19,814 bases of DNA, from assembly GCA_031398975.1 (NCBI GenBank), contig JANNOI010000016.1, forward strand, positions 1 through 19,814. Direction: 5' to 3'. The translations under genes were made by a program, and so were the position numbers. Below the pieces are notes generated by a model. That model saw only the letters and a program-made list of their open reading frames with translations, was not told where the DNA came from and made no database searches. This document shows positions 1 to 8,243 of the stretch, one piece after another (within the stretch, counting starts at the first letter, position 1; the number at the start of each line of letters is the position of its first letter). This DNA comes from JAKFWI01 sp031398975. Lineage in GTDB: Bacteria > Pseudomonadota > Alphaproteobacteria > Caulobacterales > Aquidulcibacteraceae.

Positions 1-745
<745 letters not shown>

Positions 746-1033
746 TTGACCCTGACAGACCCCGATGGAATTCGGGGCCGCCGATTGGCGTTTGCATGTT
801 TGACGGAGACCGACGCACGCACCGAAAGCCGAAGCTTCCGCTGCACTTGTCAGTCTTCAGAAAAACACAAACCGTCAGCGTCGATGTGGACGGGCTCTCC
901 CCGTCCGCAAGGCGCGCCGCCGCCTGCGTTTCCCTTCTCCAAATCACAATGTCAAAGAGCCCGAAAAACGCAACGAAAACAACCGTTTCCGCCCCGCTTT
1001 CCACCATCTCCGGCCGAGGCCGCCGACGGCGAG
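746..1033 (-). other. rRNA operon leader with boxA and hairpins
   Basis: This is the roughly 290-base transcribed leader between the predicted start and mature 16S, and no gene is visible in it. On the minus strand it carries GCTCTTTGACA at 960-950, matching boxA, the Nus-factor antitermination site of rRNA operons. Two perfect hairpins follow. One, at 906-888, has a 7-bp stem GGACGGG/CCCGTCC with a GAGAG loop. The other, at 777-760, has a 6-bp stem CCCCGA/TCGGGG just before 16S, where pre-16S processing stems are expected. The leader role is inferred from position and boxA. The 119- and 200-residue open frames crossing it show no protein-like features. Confidence 0.8.
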
Positions 1034-1054
1034 GCGCGGGGTATATGCGCCTCG
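1030..1054. repeat. 8-bp perfect inverted repeat around the rRNA -10 element
   Basis: CGAGGCGC at 1030-1037 and GCGCCTCG at 1047-1054 are perfect inverted copies separated by nine bases. That spacer contains the -10 hexamer of the rRNA promoter, and the left arm covers the predicted start site. It could be an operator or simply a chance GC-rich palindrome. Confidence 0.6.
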
Positions 1055-1068
1055 GATTTTCGTGTCAA
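1040..1068 (-). promoter_or_regulatory. rRNA operon promoter
   Basis: On the minus strand, TTGACA (1068-1063), a 17-base spacer and TATACC (1045-1040) form a near-consensus housekeeping promoter. The sequence after the -10 is very GC-rich (CCGCGCC), as in stringently controlled rRNA promoters. The A-rich stretch upstream of the -35 (about 1070-1087) could act as an UP element. The predicted start is near 1033. Seen directly: the hexamers and spacing. Inferred: activity and growth-rate control. Confidence 0.8.
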
Positions 1069-1296
1069 CGACGTTTCGTGGATTTTTCACAACTCGCCCC
1101 GCGCCCGAAAGCCGATCACGGAAAGGAGGAAAACACCACGACGCAGGGGGGTTGATGGGCCAGAGCGCCCAGGAAAACCCCTGCCGGTAGATCGCGGACC
1201 ATACGCGCCCGCGCGGGTTCGCGCAAGAGGCGTATTGGCGATCCCGTTGGGGCCGGTTCAGGGCACATAGGTACCTCGCCACCTCGCGCGCCAGGC

Positions 1297-1728
1297 TCAC
1301 CCGGCGGCGATGTAGCGGAACATGGCGGCGGCTTGCGCCTCCGTTTCCTCGATCTTGCCCTTCACCAGATCCCCGATCGAGACGATGCCGAGGAGGCGCC
1401 CGTCCGTGACCACCGGAAGGTGGCGGATGCGGCGGTCGGTCATGCGCGCAAGGCCCTGTTCGACGGTTTCGGACGGCTCGGCGGTGATCACCGCCCGCGT
1501 CATCGCTGCGCCCACCGGGCTTGCGAGGCTCGCGGCCCCCTTCAGCGCCACTTCGCGGACGATGTCGCGCTCCGACAGGACGCCCACCAGCCGGCCCTCG
1601 GGGTCCAAAACCACCACCGCGCCCACGCGCTTGTCGTGCAGCACGCCGGCGGCCTCCTGAAGCGTCGCCGGCTCGCCCACCGAATGCACCACTGCGCCCT
1701 TCTGGTTCAGAATGTTCACGATCAGCAT
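1297..1728 (-). CDS. Two-CBS-domain protein
   Basis: A 143-residue protein made almost only of two CBS modules, at about residues 7-62 and 76-130. Each has the usual pattern: a pre-CBS threonine/valine segment, then G-R-L-V-G-V-L-S-E-R-D (46-55) and G-R-L-L-G-I-V-S-I-G-D (110-120). CBS pairs bind adenine nucleotides and act as energy sensors or regulate partner proteins; the target of this stand-alone protein cannot be told from sequence. The ATG at 1728 follows an ideal AGGAGG, which fixes the start. The gene lies upstream of the rRNA promoter on the same strand and diverges from the DUF2157 gene. The 230 bp between its stop and the rRNA promoter hold no further gene and no clear terminator with a T-tract. 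Confidence 0.9.
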   Translation of the reverse strand: MLIVNILNQKGAVVHSVGEPATLQEAAGVLHDKRVGAVVVLDPEGRLVGVLSERDIVREVALKGAASLASPVGAAMTRAVITAEPSETVEQGLARMTDRRIRHLPVVTDGRLLGIVSIGDLVKGKIEETEAQAAAMFRYIAAG

Positions 1729-1814
1729 CGCTTCCTCCTTTTTCTTTTCCTTTTGGAAAGACGATGCCTTCGCGCGCGGCCTCTGGCAAGGATAGCGGGA
1801 GGCGGGAGAAGCAG

Positions 1815-2966
1815 ATGCAAGAGGAAGCCTACCGCGCCCGGTTGCGTAGCGATCTTGAGCGCTGGCGCGCCAAGGCGATCCTCAGCCCGGACCAGACCGC
1901 AGCGATCCTCGCCGACCTTCCCCCGCCCCGGGCCCGCGCACGCATCGAGGGCGCGGCGGTGGTTGCAATGCTGGGGGCGGCGCTGTTCGGCCTCGGCCTC
2001 ATCACGTTCGTCGGCGCGAATTGGGGCGCCATGGCCAAGGGGGTTCGGTTCGCGGCGACGCTGGCGCTGCTCTGGGCCCTGTTCGGCGGCGCGATCATGG
2101 CGATCGAGCGGGGCGCGCGCGGCGTGGGGACGGCGCTCGCGGTGGCGGGCGTGCTGGCGATCGGGGCGGCGATCGCGCTGGTGGGACAGACCTACCATAT
2201 CGACGGCGAACCGGCGGGGCTGTTCCTGGTCTGGGCGATCGGGGCGCTGGCGGGGGCGATCGCGTTCCGCTCCCGCGCGGTGCTGATCGCTTATATGCTG
2301 ACGGCGCTCGGTTATTTCACCTTGAGCGGCGCGGGCGGGCAGGCCCAGGGGGGACCTGGGCTTTGGCTCTTTGCGGCGGCGTTGGTCTATGCGCCGCTCT
2401 GGACGGCCGGCGCGTTTCTGGCGCGGCGCTGGAACAGCGGCGCGGGGCTGCACCTATCCGGCTTCGCGCTGGGCGTGTGGCTCACGCGCTTGTGCTGGGA
2501 GGGCTTGTGGGGTGCGGGGGAGCGGAACGACCTTGCGGCAAGCCTGCTGCTGGCGGCCGCGGGCGCAGCCGTGGCGCTGGCGGGCGAGGCCGGGCGCCGG
2601 CGTGGGGAGGGCGCGGGCGCCGTGGCGCTGGCCTGGGGCGCGGGTATAGCCCTCCTGGGCGCGGGCCTGGCGCAGAGCGCGTTGACGCACAGCCAGGGAC
2701 CCCCGGTCTGGATGATTGCGGCCGCGGCGATCCTGGCGGTTACCGCCTGGGGGGCGGCGTGGGGGGACGCGCCGGGCCGGCGCGGGGCGCGCGCGGCGGC
2801 GATCACGGGCTTCGCCCTGGAATGCCTCTACATTTACGTCACGCTGTTTTCGACGCTGCTGAATACTGCGCTTTTCTTGCTGGGCGGCGGGACGGTGCTG
2901 TTTCTGCTGGCGCTGGCCTGGCTGCGGCTCCCGCGCCGGGAAGCCGCCCTGGAGGATAGCCCATGA
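1815..2966 (+). CDS. DUF2157 family integral membrane protein
   Basis: A 383-residue protein. A short soluble N-terminus (residues 1-45, with LERWRAKAILSPDQ typical of DUF2157) is followed by many closely spaced hydrophobic helices rich in Ala, Gly, Leu and Trp up to the C-terminus. Molecular function is unknown for the family. DUF2157 proteins often sit beside a GDYXXLXY protein, as here: the stop overlaps the next start in an ATGA, so the two are translationally coupled. I chose the ATG at 1815 because it precedes the conserved N-terminal motif and follows GGGAG. An in-frame ATG at 1764, with GGAAAG before it, would add 17 residues and cannot be excluded. The longer frame upstream runs antisense to the CBS gene and is not coding. 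Confidence 0.85.
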   Translation: MQEEAYRARLRSDLERWRAKAILSPDQTAAILADLPPPRARARIEGAAVVAMLGAALFGLGLITFVGANWGAMAKGVRFAATLALLWALFGGAIMAIERGARGVGTALAVAGVLAIGAAIALVGQTYHIDGEPAGLFLVWAIGALAGAIAFRSRAVLIAYMLTALGYFTLSGAGGQAQGGPGLWLFAAALVYAPLWTAGAFLARRWNSGAGLHLSGFALGVWLTRLCWEGLWGAGERNDLAASLLLAAAGAAVALAGEAGRRRGEGAGAVALAWGAGIALLGAGLAQSALTHSQGPPVWMIAAAAILAVTAWGAAWGDAPGRRGARAAAITGFALECLYIYVTLFSTLLNTALFLLGGGTVLFLLALAWLRLPRREAALEDSP

Positions 2967-3592
2967 GGGTGCGCGACGGTATTCGGGCGCTGGCCGGCCG
3001 GATCGCTGCCGCGCCCGTGCGCGTGCGGGGTCTCGTGCTGCTCATGGGCCTGACGGCGCTGCTGGCGGGCATGGCGGGGCTGGAGCACCTGAAGCGCGTG
3101 ACGGGGGCGGAGATCGCGCTGGCGGCGCGCCCGGTCGATCCGCGCGACCTGTTGCGCGGCGCTTATGTACGCCTCGATTACGCCGCCGAGCGCGTGCGCG
3201 CGGACGAGGCCCCCTTCTCCCCCGGCGTCGACGCGGTGGAGCCGGGCGGATTTGTGTACCTCGTGCTGCGCCAGAGCGAGGGCGCAACGGCGTGGCGGCC
3301 GATCCGCGTGGAGGCGCGCCATCCCGGCGCGCTGCCCCCCGGGCAAGTCGCGGTGCGGGCGCGCCTGCTGTGGCGCGAGCTTTCCGCCATACCCACAGAG
3401 ACGCCCGCCCCGGTGCTGATCCTCGACCTCGGCGCCGACCGCTATTTCGCCGACGAGGCGACCGCCAAACGCCTGGAGAAGGCGGTGCAGGAGGGCGCGC
3501 TGGAAGTGGTGCTCGCTGTGGGCGGGGACGGCCGTCCGGCGATCAAGGGGCTGATCCTGAACGGGGTGCGCCGCGACGAGGGGCTGTTCTGA
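2963..3592 (+). CDS. GDYXXLXY domain membrane-anchored protein
   Basis: A 209-residue protein with one N-terminal membrane helix (about 23-41) and an extracytoplasmic domain. The family motif, G-D-Y-x-x-L-x-Y, appears here as G-A-Y-V-R-L-D-Y (66-73), so the motif aspartate is alanine. It sits just after D-P-R-D-L-L-R, the usual context in this family. Function is unknown. It is coupled to the DUF2157 gene by a 4-base ATGA overlap, with GGAGG before the ATG inside the upstream gene. The pair probably forms one membrane complex, which is an inference from coupling. The gene ends 3 bp before the convergent rhomboid stop. Confidence 0.85.
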   Translation: MRVRDGIRALAGRIAAAPVRVRGLVLLMGLTALLAGMAGLEHLKRVTGAEIALAARPVDPRDLLRGAYVRLDYAAERVRADEAPFSPGVDAVEPGGFVYLVLRQSEGATAWRPIRVEARHPGALPPGQVAVRARLLWRELSAIPTETPAPVLILDLGADRYFADEATAKRLEKAVQEGALEVVLAVGGDGRPAIKGLILNGVRRDEGLF

Positions 3593-3595
3593 GCC

Positions 3596-4264
3596 TTAAG
3601 CCAGCCGCCCGCGATGAGGCGCGAGCAGCGGGTACAGCATGAGCCCGCCCAGAAAGCCGCCCAGGTGCGCCTCCCACGCGATCGCCAGCACATCGGCGGC
3701 GCGCGCCAGATAGGCGATCCCCACATTCACCGCCAGGAACCAGAACGCCTGGCGCCACAGCCCCCAATCCCGCGCGGCCAGCCGCCAATCCCCGTACGGC
3801 GAAAAGAGGTACGCCGCGAACAGGCCGGACGCCGCCCCCGATGCGCCGATGGCGGGCGTGAGCGAGCCTGGATTGATCGCGATATAGGCCCATGCGCTGG
3901 CCGCGGCCGCCCCGAAGAACAGCGCCAGGATGCGCCAGCCCCCGCCCCCGGCCTGCGCGAAGCGCTGCGCCGTGATCCCGCCCGCAAACACGATCAGCAT
4001 CAGGTTGAACAGCAGGTGGATGAAGCCCGCATGCAAAAACACGTGGCCGAACAGCGGCCCCACCGCCTCAAAGGGCTTTGTGAACGCGAACGGATCGGAC
4101 GGGGCAAAGCGCGCGGGGATGATGGCGAAGGCCGCGAGCGCTTCGCTCTGCGCTTCGTCGGACGCCACCAGGCGCGCCACGTGCGCGGCCGCGATCGCGG
4201 CGCACAGCACAAGGATCGTCCGCGGCTGATCGGCCAGCCGGGTGCTGGTGGGCGCCATCGTCAT
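3596..4264 (-). CDS. Rhomboid family intramembrane serine protease
   Basis: A 222-residue protein with six hydrophobic segments (about 17-33, 71-95, 110-130, 134-157, 170-187, 192-214). The rhomboid signature is complete. G-A-S-G holds the nucleophile Ser142, H200 in the last helix (WEAHLGG) is the catalytic base, and the oxyanion-side H-x-x-x-N is His83/Asn87. Rhomboids cleave single-pass membrane proteins inside the bilayer; the substrate here is unknown. The start is chosen at the first of two nearby ATGs (4264, 4258). No good Shine-Dalgarno precedes either. The frame extends further upstream, but that stretch lacks rhomboid features and would run into the divergent PAS gene. It converges with the GDYXXLXY gene. 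Confidence 0.88.
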   Translation of the reverse strand: MTMAPTSTRLADQPRTILVLCAAIAAAHVARLVASDEAQSEALAAFAIIPARFAPSDPFAFTKPFEAVGPLFGHVFLHAGFIHLLFNLMLIVFAGGITAQRFAQAGGGGWRILALFFGAAAASAWAYIAINPGSLTPAIGASGAASGLFAAYLFSPYGDWRLAARDWGLWRQAFWFLAVNVGIAYLARAADVLAIAWEAHLGGFLGGLMLYPLLAPHRGRLA

Positions 4265-4426
4265 GGAGCCAATGTGGGGCGGGCCAGCCCGCGCGCCAGG
4301 CGCACCCGCCCGCCCCTTCTCCCCCAAGACGGGATTCGTGCGCCGTTGCCGCACAAGCCGCGTGGGTTGGCCCCGGCACGCGCGCTGCACACCGTAAGAG
4401 GCCGCCGCCGCCGGAGCCCGCCGCCC

Positions 4427-4957
4427 GTGACCGCCGAAGACGCTTTCCATCCCGACACGAGCGCCCTGGTCGCGTACGGACGCGCGATCGCGGCCGGGCG
4501 CGCGCCGCCCGCCATCAAGGCCGCCGACCGCCTGGCCGACCGGCTATTCGTACTGGACGGCCTGCAGGCGGGGCGCGCCACCTTCCTCACCTTCGGCGCC
4601 GAACTGATCGCGCTGTTCGGACGGGACCTCCGGGGCGGCGATCTCGGCGCGCTCTTTCTGGCGCCGGACCGCGCGCTCGCGCAGGCCCTGCTGGGCGCGG
4701 TGCTGGACGCCAACGCCCCCGCGGTCGCGACCGCGCTGGGCGAGACCGCCTGCGGCCTGCGGCTCCACGTGGAAGTGGGGGTGACGCCGCTCGCCAAGGG
4801 GGTGCTGCCGGGGGAGCGCCTGCTCGGGCTCGTCCAGCCGCTGGGGGGAGAGGGCTTCCTGGAGGGACGCCCCATCGCGCGCCTGCGCCTGACGCGGCTG
4901 CATCCTCCGCTCGCGCGGATCCCGGCCCGGCCGCGCCTCGTTGTTTCCAATCCGTGA
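4427..4957 (+). CDS. PAS_5-like (PF07310-type) PAS domain protein
   Basis: A 176-residue protein that resembles the alphaproteobacterial PAS_5 family: F-L-T-F-G-A-E-L near 53-60, L-F-G-R-D-L-R-G at 63-70, and R-L-L-G-L-V-Q-P-L at 131-139. The family is usually a single PAS fold with no output domain; its signal and partner are unknown. The start is a GTG at 4427 with GGAG 11 bases upstream. No ATG lies between 4427 and the conserved region. It diverges from the rhomboid gene across about 160 bp and converges with dxs, 7 bp between stops. Competing minus-strand open frames over the same bases have no recognisable motifs. Family recognition is from memory of motifs, so moderately sure. Confidence 0.72.
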   Translation: MTAEDAFHPDTSALVAYGRAIAAGRAPPAIKAADRLADRLFVLDGLQAGRATFLTFGAELIALFGRDLRGGDLGALFLAPDRALAQALLGAVLDANAPAVATALGETACGLRLHVEVGVTPLAKGVLPGERLLGLVQPLGGEGFLEGRPIARLRLTRLHPPLARIPARPRLVVSNP

Positions 4958-4964
4958 GCGGCGC

Positions 4965-6878
4965 TCAAGCCCGGACAGCGCCTTCGAGGCCAGCGCGTCC
5001 CAGACAAGCCAGCACCGCAGCGACGATCGCATCCGCGTCGAGGCCCGCCTCGGCGTACATGGCTTCGGGCTTGTCCTGATCCTGGAAGCGGTCCGGCAGG
5101 GTGAGCGAGCGAACCTTGAGCCCCCGGTCCAGCGCGCCGTCGCCCGCCAGGAACGCCAGCACGAAGGCCCCGAAGCCCCCGCGCGCCCCTTCCTCGATCA
5201 GGATCAGCACATCGTGCTCGCGCGCGAGGCGCCGTATCAGATCCTCGTCCAGCGGCTTGGCGAAGCGGGCGTCCGCGACGGTTGCGGCGAGGCCCATCGC
5301 CGCCAGCCGATCGGCGGCCTTGAGGCTTTCCTTGAGCCGCGCGCCCAGAGAGAGGATCGCCACCGGCCCGCCCTCGCGCAGGATGCGGCCCTTGCCGATC
5401 TCCAGCGGCTCCAGCAGGTCCGGCAGGGCCAAGCCCGAGCCCTCGCCGCGCGGATAGCGCACCGCGCTGGGGCGGTCATCGATCGCGGCCGCAGTGGCCA
5501 CCATGCGCGCGAGCTCCACCTCGTCCGCCGCCGCCATCACGACGAAGCCCGGCAGCGCGCCCAGGAAGCCGATATCGAACGAGCCCGCATGCGTCGGCCC
5601 GTCCGCGCCGACGAGGCCCGCGCGGTCGAGCGCGAAACGCACCGGCAGGCCCTGGATCGCCACGTCATGGACCACCTGGTCGTAGCCGCGCTGGAGGAAG
5701 GTGGAATAGATCGCCGCGAACGGCTTCACCCCATCGGCGGCGAGGCCTGCGGCGAAGGTCACGGCGTGCTGCTCGGCGATGCCCACATCGTAGCAGCGAT
5801 CCGGGAAGCGCTCGGCGAACACGTCAAGGCCGGTGCCGGACGACATGGCGGCCGTGATGGCGACGATCTTGGGATCGGCTTCGGCCACCCGCACCAGGCT
5901 CTCTGCGAACACCTGGGTGTAGGTCGGCGGGCCGGCCTTGGGCTTGGCCTGCTCCCCCGTCACGACATTGAATTTCGAGACGCCGTGATATTTGTCGTCC
6001 GCCGCCTCCGCGGGCGCATAGCCGCGGCCCTTCTGGGTCACGACATGGATCAGCACCGGCTGATCGCCCATCTCTTTTGCGTTGCGCAGGATCGGCACGA
6101 CGTGATCGAGATTATGCCCGTCGATCGGGCCGACATAATAGAAGCCGAGCTCCTCAAAGAACGTCCCGCCCGTGACCATGCCGCGGGCATATTCCTCGGC
6201 CTTCTTGGCCTGGCGCTGCAGCGTGGGCGGGAGCGTGGAGGCCACGCGCTTGCCGATCTTGCGGATCGTCTGATAGGCGCCGCCGGAGACGAGGCGCGCG
6301 AGATAGGCGCTCATGCCGCCAACCGGGGGGGCGATCGACATGTCATTGTCGTTGAGGATGACGATCAACCGCTTGGTGGCGTGGGCGGCGTTGTTCATCG
6401 CCTCATAGGCCATGCCCGCGCTCATCGAGCCGTCCCCGATCACGGCGACGACGTGATTGTCCCGCCCGTCGCGGTCGCGCGCGACGCAGAAGCCGAGCGC
6501 GGCGGAGATGGAGGTGGCCGCATGGGCGGCGCCGAACGGGTCGTAAACGCTTTCCGCGCGCTTGGTGAAGCCCGAGAGCCCCCCGCCCTGGCGGAGCGTG
6601 CGCATCTCGCCGCGCCGCCCGGTGAGGATCTTGTGGGGATAGGCCTGGTGGCCGACGTCCCAGATCAGCACGTCCTTTGGCGTATCGAACACGTAATGGA
6701 GCGCCACCGTCAGCTCCACGACGCCCAGGCCTGCGCCCAGATGGCCCCCTGTGACGGAGACGGCGTCAATGGTGGCGGCACGCAATTCGTTGGCGACTTG
6801 GCGCAGCTGGTTTTCGGGAAGATTCCGCAGGTCGTGCGGCAGCATTATCGTGTCGAGAAGCGGGGTCCGGGTGTTCAT
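4965..6878 (-). CDS. dxs: 1-deoxy-D-xylulose-5-phosphate synthase
   Basis: This enzyme condenses pyruvate and glyceraldehyde 3-phosphate, with thiamine diphosphate, into DXP. It is the first step of the MEP isoprenoid pathway and also feeds thiamine and pyridoxal synthesis; it is cytosolic. The 637 residues match the usual length. Visible motifs are the thiamine-diphosphate/Mg motif G-D-G-S (148-151) running to N-D-N near 176-178, the catalytic glutamate in G-I-A-E-Q-H (Glu369), and D-R-A-G-L-V-G-A-D-G-P-T-H (418-430). The ATG at 6878 follows AAGGTGG. A GTG nine codons upstream, within the frame, lacks conserved sequence and is not preferred. It is the last gene of the xseB-csaA-ispA-dxs series, 32 bp after ispA, coupling IPP supply with prenyl chain building. 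Confidence 0.97.
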   Translation of the reverse strand: MNTRTPLLDTIMLPHDLRNLPENQLRQVANELRAATIDAVSVTGGHLGAGLGVVELTVALHYVFDTPKDVLIWDVGHQAYPHKILTGRRGEMRTLRQGGGLSGFTKRAESVYDPFGAAHAATSISAALGFCVARDRDGRDNHVVAVIGDGSMSAGMAYEAMNNAAHATKRLIVILNDNDMSIAPPVGGMSAYLARLVSGGAYQTIRKIGKRVASTLPPTLQRQAKKAEEYARGMVTGGTFFEELGFYYVGPIDGHNLDHVVPILRNAKEMGDQPVLIHVVTQKGRGYAPAEAADDKYHGVSKFNVVTGEQAKPKAGPPTYTQVFAESLVRVAEADPKIVAITAAMSSGTGLDVFAERFPDRCYDVGIAEQHAVTFAAGLAADGVKPFAAIYSTFLQRGYDQVVHDVAIQGLPVRFALDRAGLVGADGPTHAGSFDIGFLGALPGFVVMAAADEVELARMVATAAAIDDRPSAVRYPRGEGSGLALPDLLEPLEIGKGRILREGGPVAILSLGARLKESLKAADRLAAMGLAATVADARFAKPLDEDLIRRLAREHDVLILIEEGARGGFGAFVLAFLAGDGALDRGLKVRSLTLPDRFQDQDKPEAMYAEAGLDADAIVAAVLACLGRAGLEGAVRA

Positions 6879-6910
6879 ATCCACCTTCTTAAACTTGCGG
6901 CCCACGCGCC

Positions 6911-7810
6911 CTAATACCTACGGTCCAAAACGAAATCGACCGCATCGCTCAAAGTTTTCGCCCGCGGCCCGAACATGCCAAGATGGCTTTTGGCCTGCGC
7001 GGCCAGAAGCCGCACCCGCTCCCGCGCCCCGTCGAGGCCCAGCAGCGAGACGTAATTCACCTTGCCCGCCGCCGCATCCTTGCGCACCGCCTTGCCGATC
7101 TCGTCCTCGGAGGCTTCAACGTCTAAGATGTCATCCACCATCTGAAAAGCCAGCCCCGTATCGGTGGCGAACCGCGCCAGAGCGTGGCGCGCATCCTCCG
7201 AGGCGCCCCCTACGAGCGCGCCCGCCTCCACAGAAAAAGAGATCAGCGCGCCGGTTTTAAGGCGGTTCATGCGGGTCACGGTGGCCAGATCGCCCGCCTG
7301 CTCCCCCTCCGGGGCGCTGGCCAGCATGTCGATCATCTGCCCGGCGGCCATGCCCTGGGGGCCGGCCGCACGGGCGAGGCCCAGGATCAGCAGGCAGCGC
7401 ATCTGCGGATCGGGATGGGTGGCGGGATCGGCCAGGATTTCGAAGGCGAAGGTGAGCAGCGCGTCCCCGGCCAGCAGGGCGGTCGCTTCGTCGAAATGCT
7501 TGTGGGTGGTGGCCTGGCCGCGGCGCCAGTCGTCATCGTCCATGCAGGGCAGATCGTCGTGGACGAGCGAATAGGTGTGCACGCACTCCACCGCGCAGGC
7601 CGCGCGCAGCAGGGCGGTTTCATCCGCCTCGAAGAGGCGCCCGGATTCCAGCACGAAGAAGGGCCGCATCCGCTTGCCCCCGGCGAGCGCCGCATACCGC
7701 ATCGCGCTTAGGAGCCGGCCCTCGGGTCCCTGCGGGCGCGGCATCAACGCGTCCAGCGCGACCGTCACCTGGTCGGCGGCTTCGCGCAATCGATGCTCAA
7801 GGGACCCCAT
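6911..7810 (-). CDS. ispA: Farnesyl diphosphate synthase (short-chain polyprenyl synthase)
   Basis: This enzyme joins IPP to DMAPP/GPP to give farnesyl diphosphate for undecaprenyl carriers, quinones and hopanoids. The 299 residues carry G-G-K-R-M-R-P (44-50), the first aspartate-rich motif D-D-L-P-C-M-D-D-D-D (85-94) and the second D-D-I-L-D (226-230). The Tyr-Ser pair just before the first motif (HTYSLVHDD) and the two-residue insertion inside it match bacterial FPP synthases of the E. coli IspA type, not longer-chain enzymes. The ATG at 7810 has no strong Shine-Dalgarno. The gap to csaA upstream is 73 bp, the widest in this series, so an internal promoter is possible. dxs follows after 32 bp. 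Confidence 0.95.
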   Translation of the reverse strand: MGSLEHRLREAADQVTVALDALMPRPQGPEGRLLSAMRYAALAGGKRMRPFFVLESGRLFEADETALLRAACAVECVHTYSLVHDDLPCMDDDDWRRGQATTHKHFDEATALLAGDALLTFAFEILADPATHPDPQMRCLLILGLARAAGPQGMAAGQMIDMLASAPEGEQAGDLATVTRMNRLKTGALISFSVEAGALVGGASEDARHALARFATDTGLAFQMVDDILDVEASEDEIGKAVRKDAAAGKVNYVSLLGLDGARERVRLLAAQAKSHLGMFGPRAKTLSDAVDFVLDRRY

Positions 7811-7884
7811 CTGGCGTGCTTATCAGACGCGCAAGCCCGCGCAACCTGCGATCGCCGACGCCGCGCAGCCGCCGCCGGACGGCG

Positions 7885-8238
7885 CTAGAACAGGCGCCCG
7901 CCATCGGGGGCGGCGCGATCGACGCTCACCAGCACCACCTCGCCATTGCGATCGGGAAAGCCAAGGCACAGCACCTCGCTCATGAATTTGCCGATCTGGC
8001 GCGGCGGGAAATTCACCACCGCCGCCACCCGCCGCCCGATCAGCTCCGACAGGGCATAAAGCGCAGTGACCTGGGCGGAGCTTTTTTTTACCCCGATCGC
8101 ATCGCCGAAATCGATCCAGAGCTGGCAGGCGGGCTTCTTGGCCTCCGGAAACGGAGAGGCCTTGATGATGGTCCCCAGGCGGATGTCGAGTTTGAGGAAA
8201 TCCTCGACGCTGATGGGAGGCGTGGCGGCGTCCGGCAT
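7885..8238 (-). CDS. csaA: CsaA-type tRNA-binding-domain chaperone
   Basis: A 117-residue single OB-fold EMAP/Trbp111-like protein. V-E-D-F-L-K-L-D-I-R-L-G (11-22), K-K-S-S-A-Q-V (51-57), N-F-P-P-R-Q-I-G (76-83) and S-E-V-L-C-L-G (87-93) are CsaA hallmarks. CsaA proteins bind tRNA-like RNA and have been described as export-related chaperones; the role here is inferred from family. The ATG at 8238 lies 5 bp after the xseB stop, so the two are probably co-translated; the Shine-Dalgarno is weak. Its place between xseB and ispA interrupts the common xseB-ispA-dxs order. Lys51-Lys52 are encoded by an unbroken run of eight A (minus strand, 8089-8082), unusual in such GC-rich DNA. Confidence 0.9.
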   Translation of the reverse strand: MPDAATPPISVEDFLKLDIRLGTIIKASPFPEAKKPACQLWIDFGDAIGVKKSSAQVTALYALSELIGRRVAAVVNFPPRQIGKFMSEVLCLGFPDRNGEVVLVSVDRAAPDGGRLF

Positions 8239-8243
8239 CGATC

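Noticed and set aside
944..1789. 281-codon minus-strand open frame
   Set aside because: It overlaps the well-supported CBS gene in another frame and continues through the rRNA promoter; Arg/Gly low complexity.
4941..6914. 657-codon plus-strand open frame
   Set aside because: Antisense to the whole of dxs, with low-complexity Arg/His/Gly composition and no domain.
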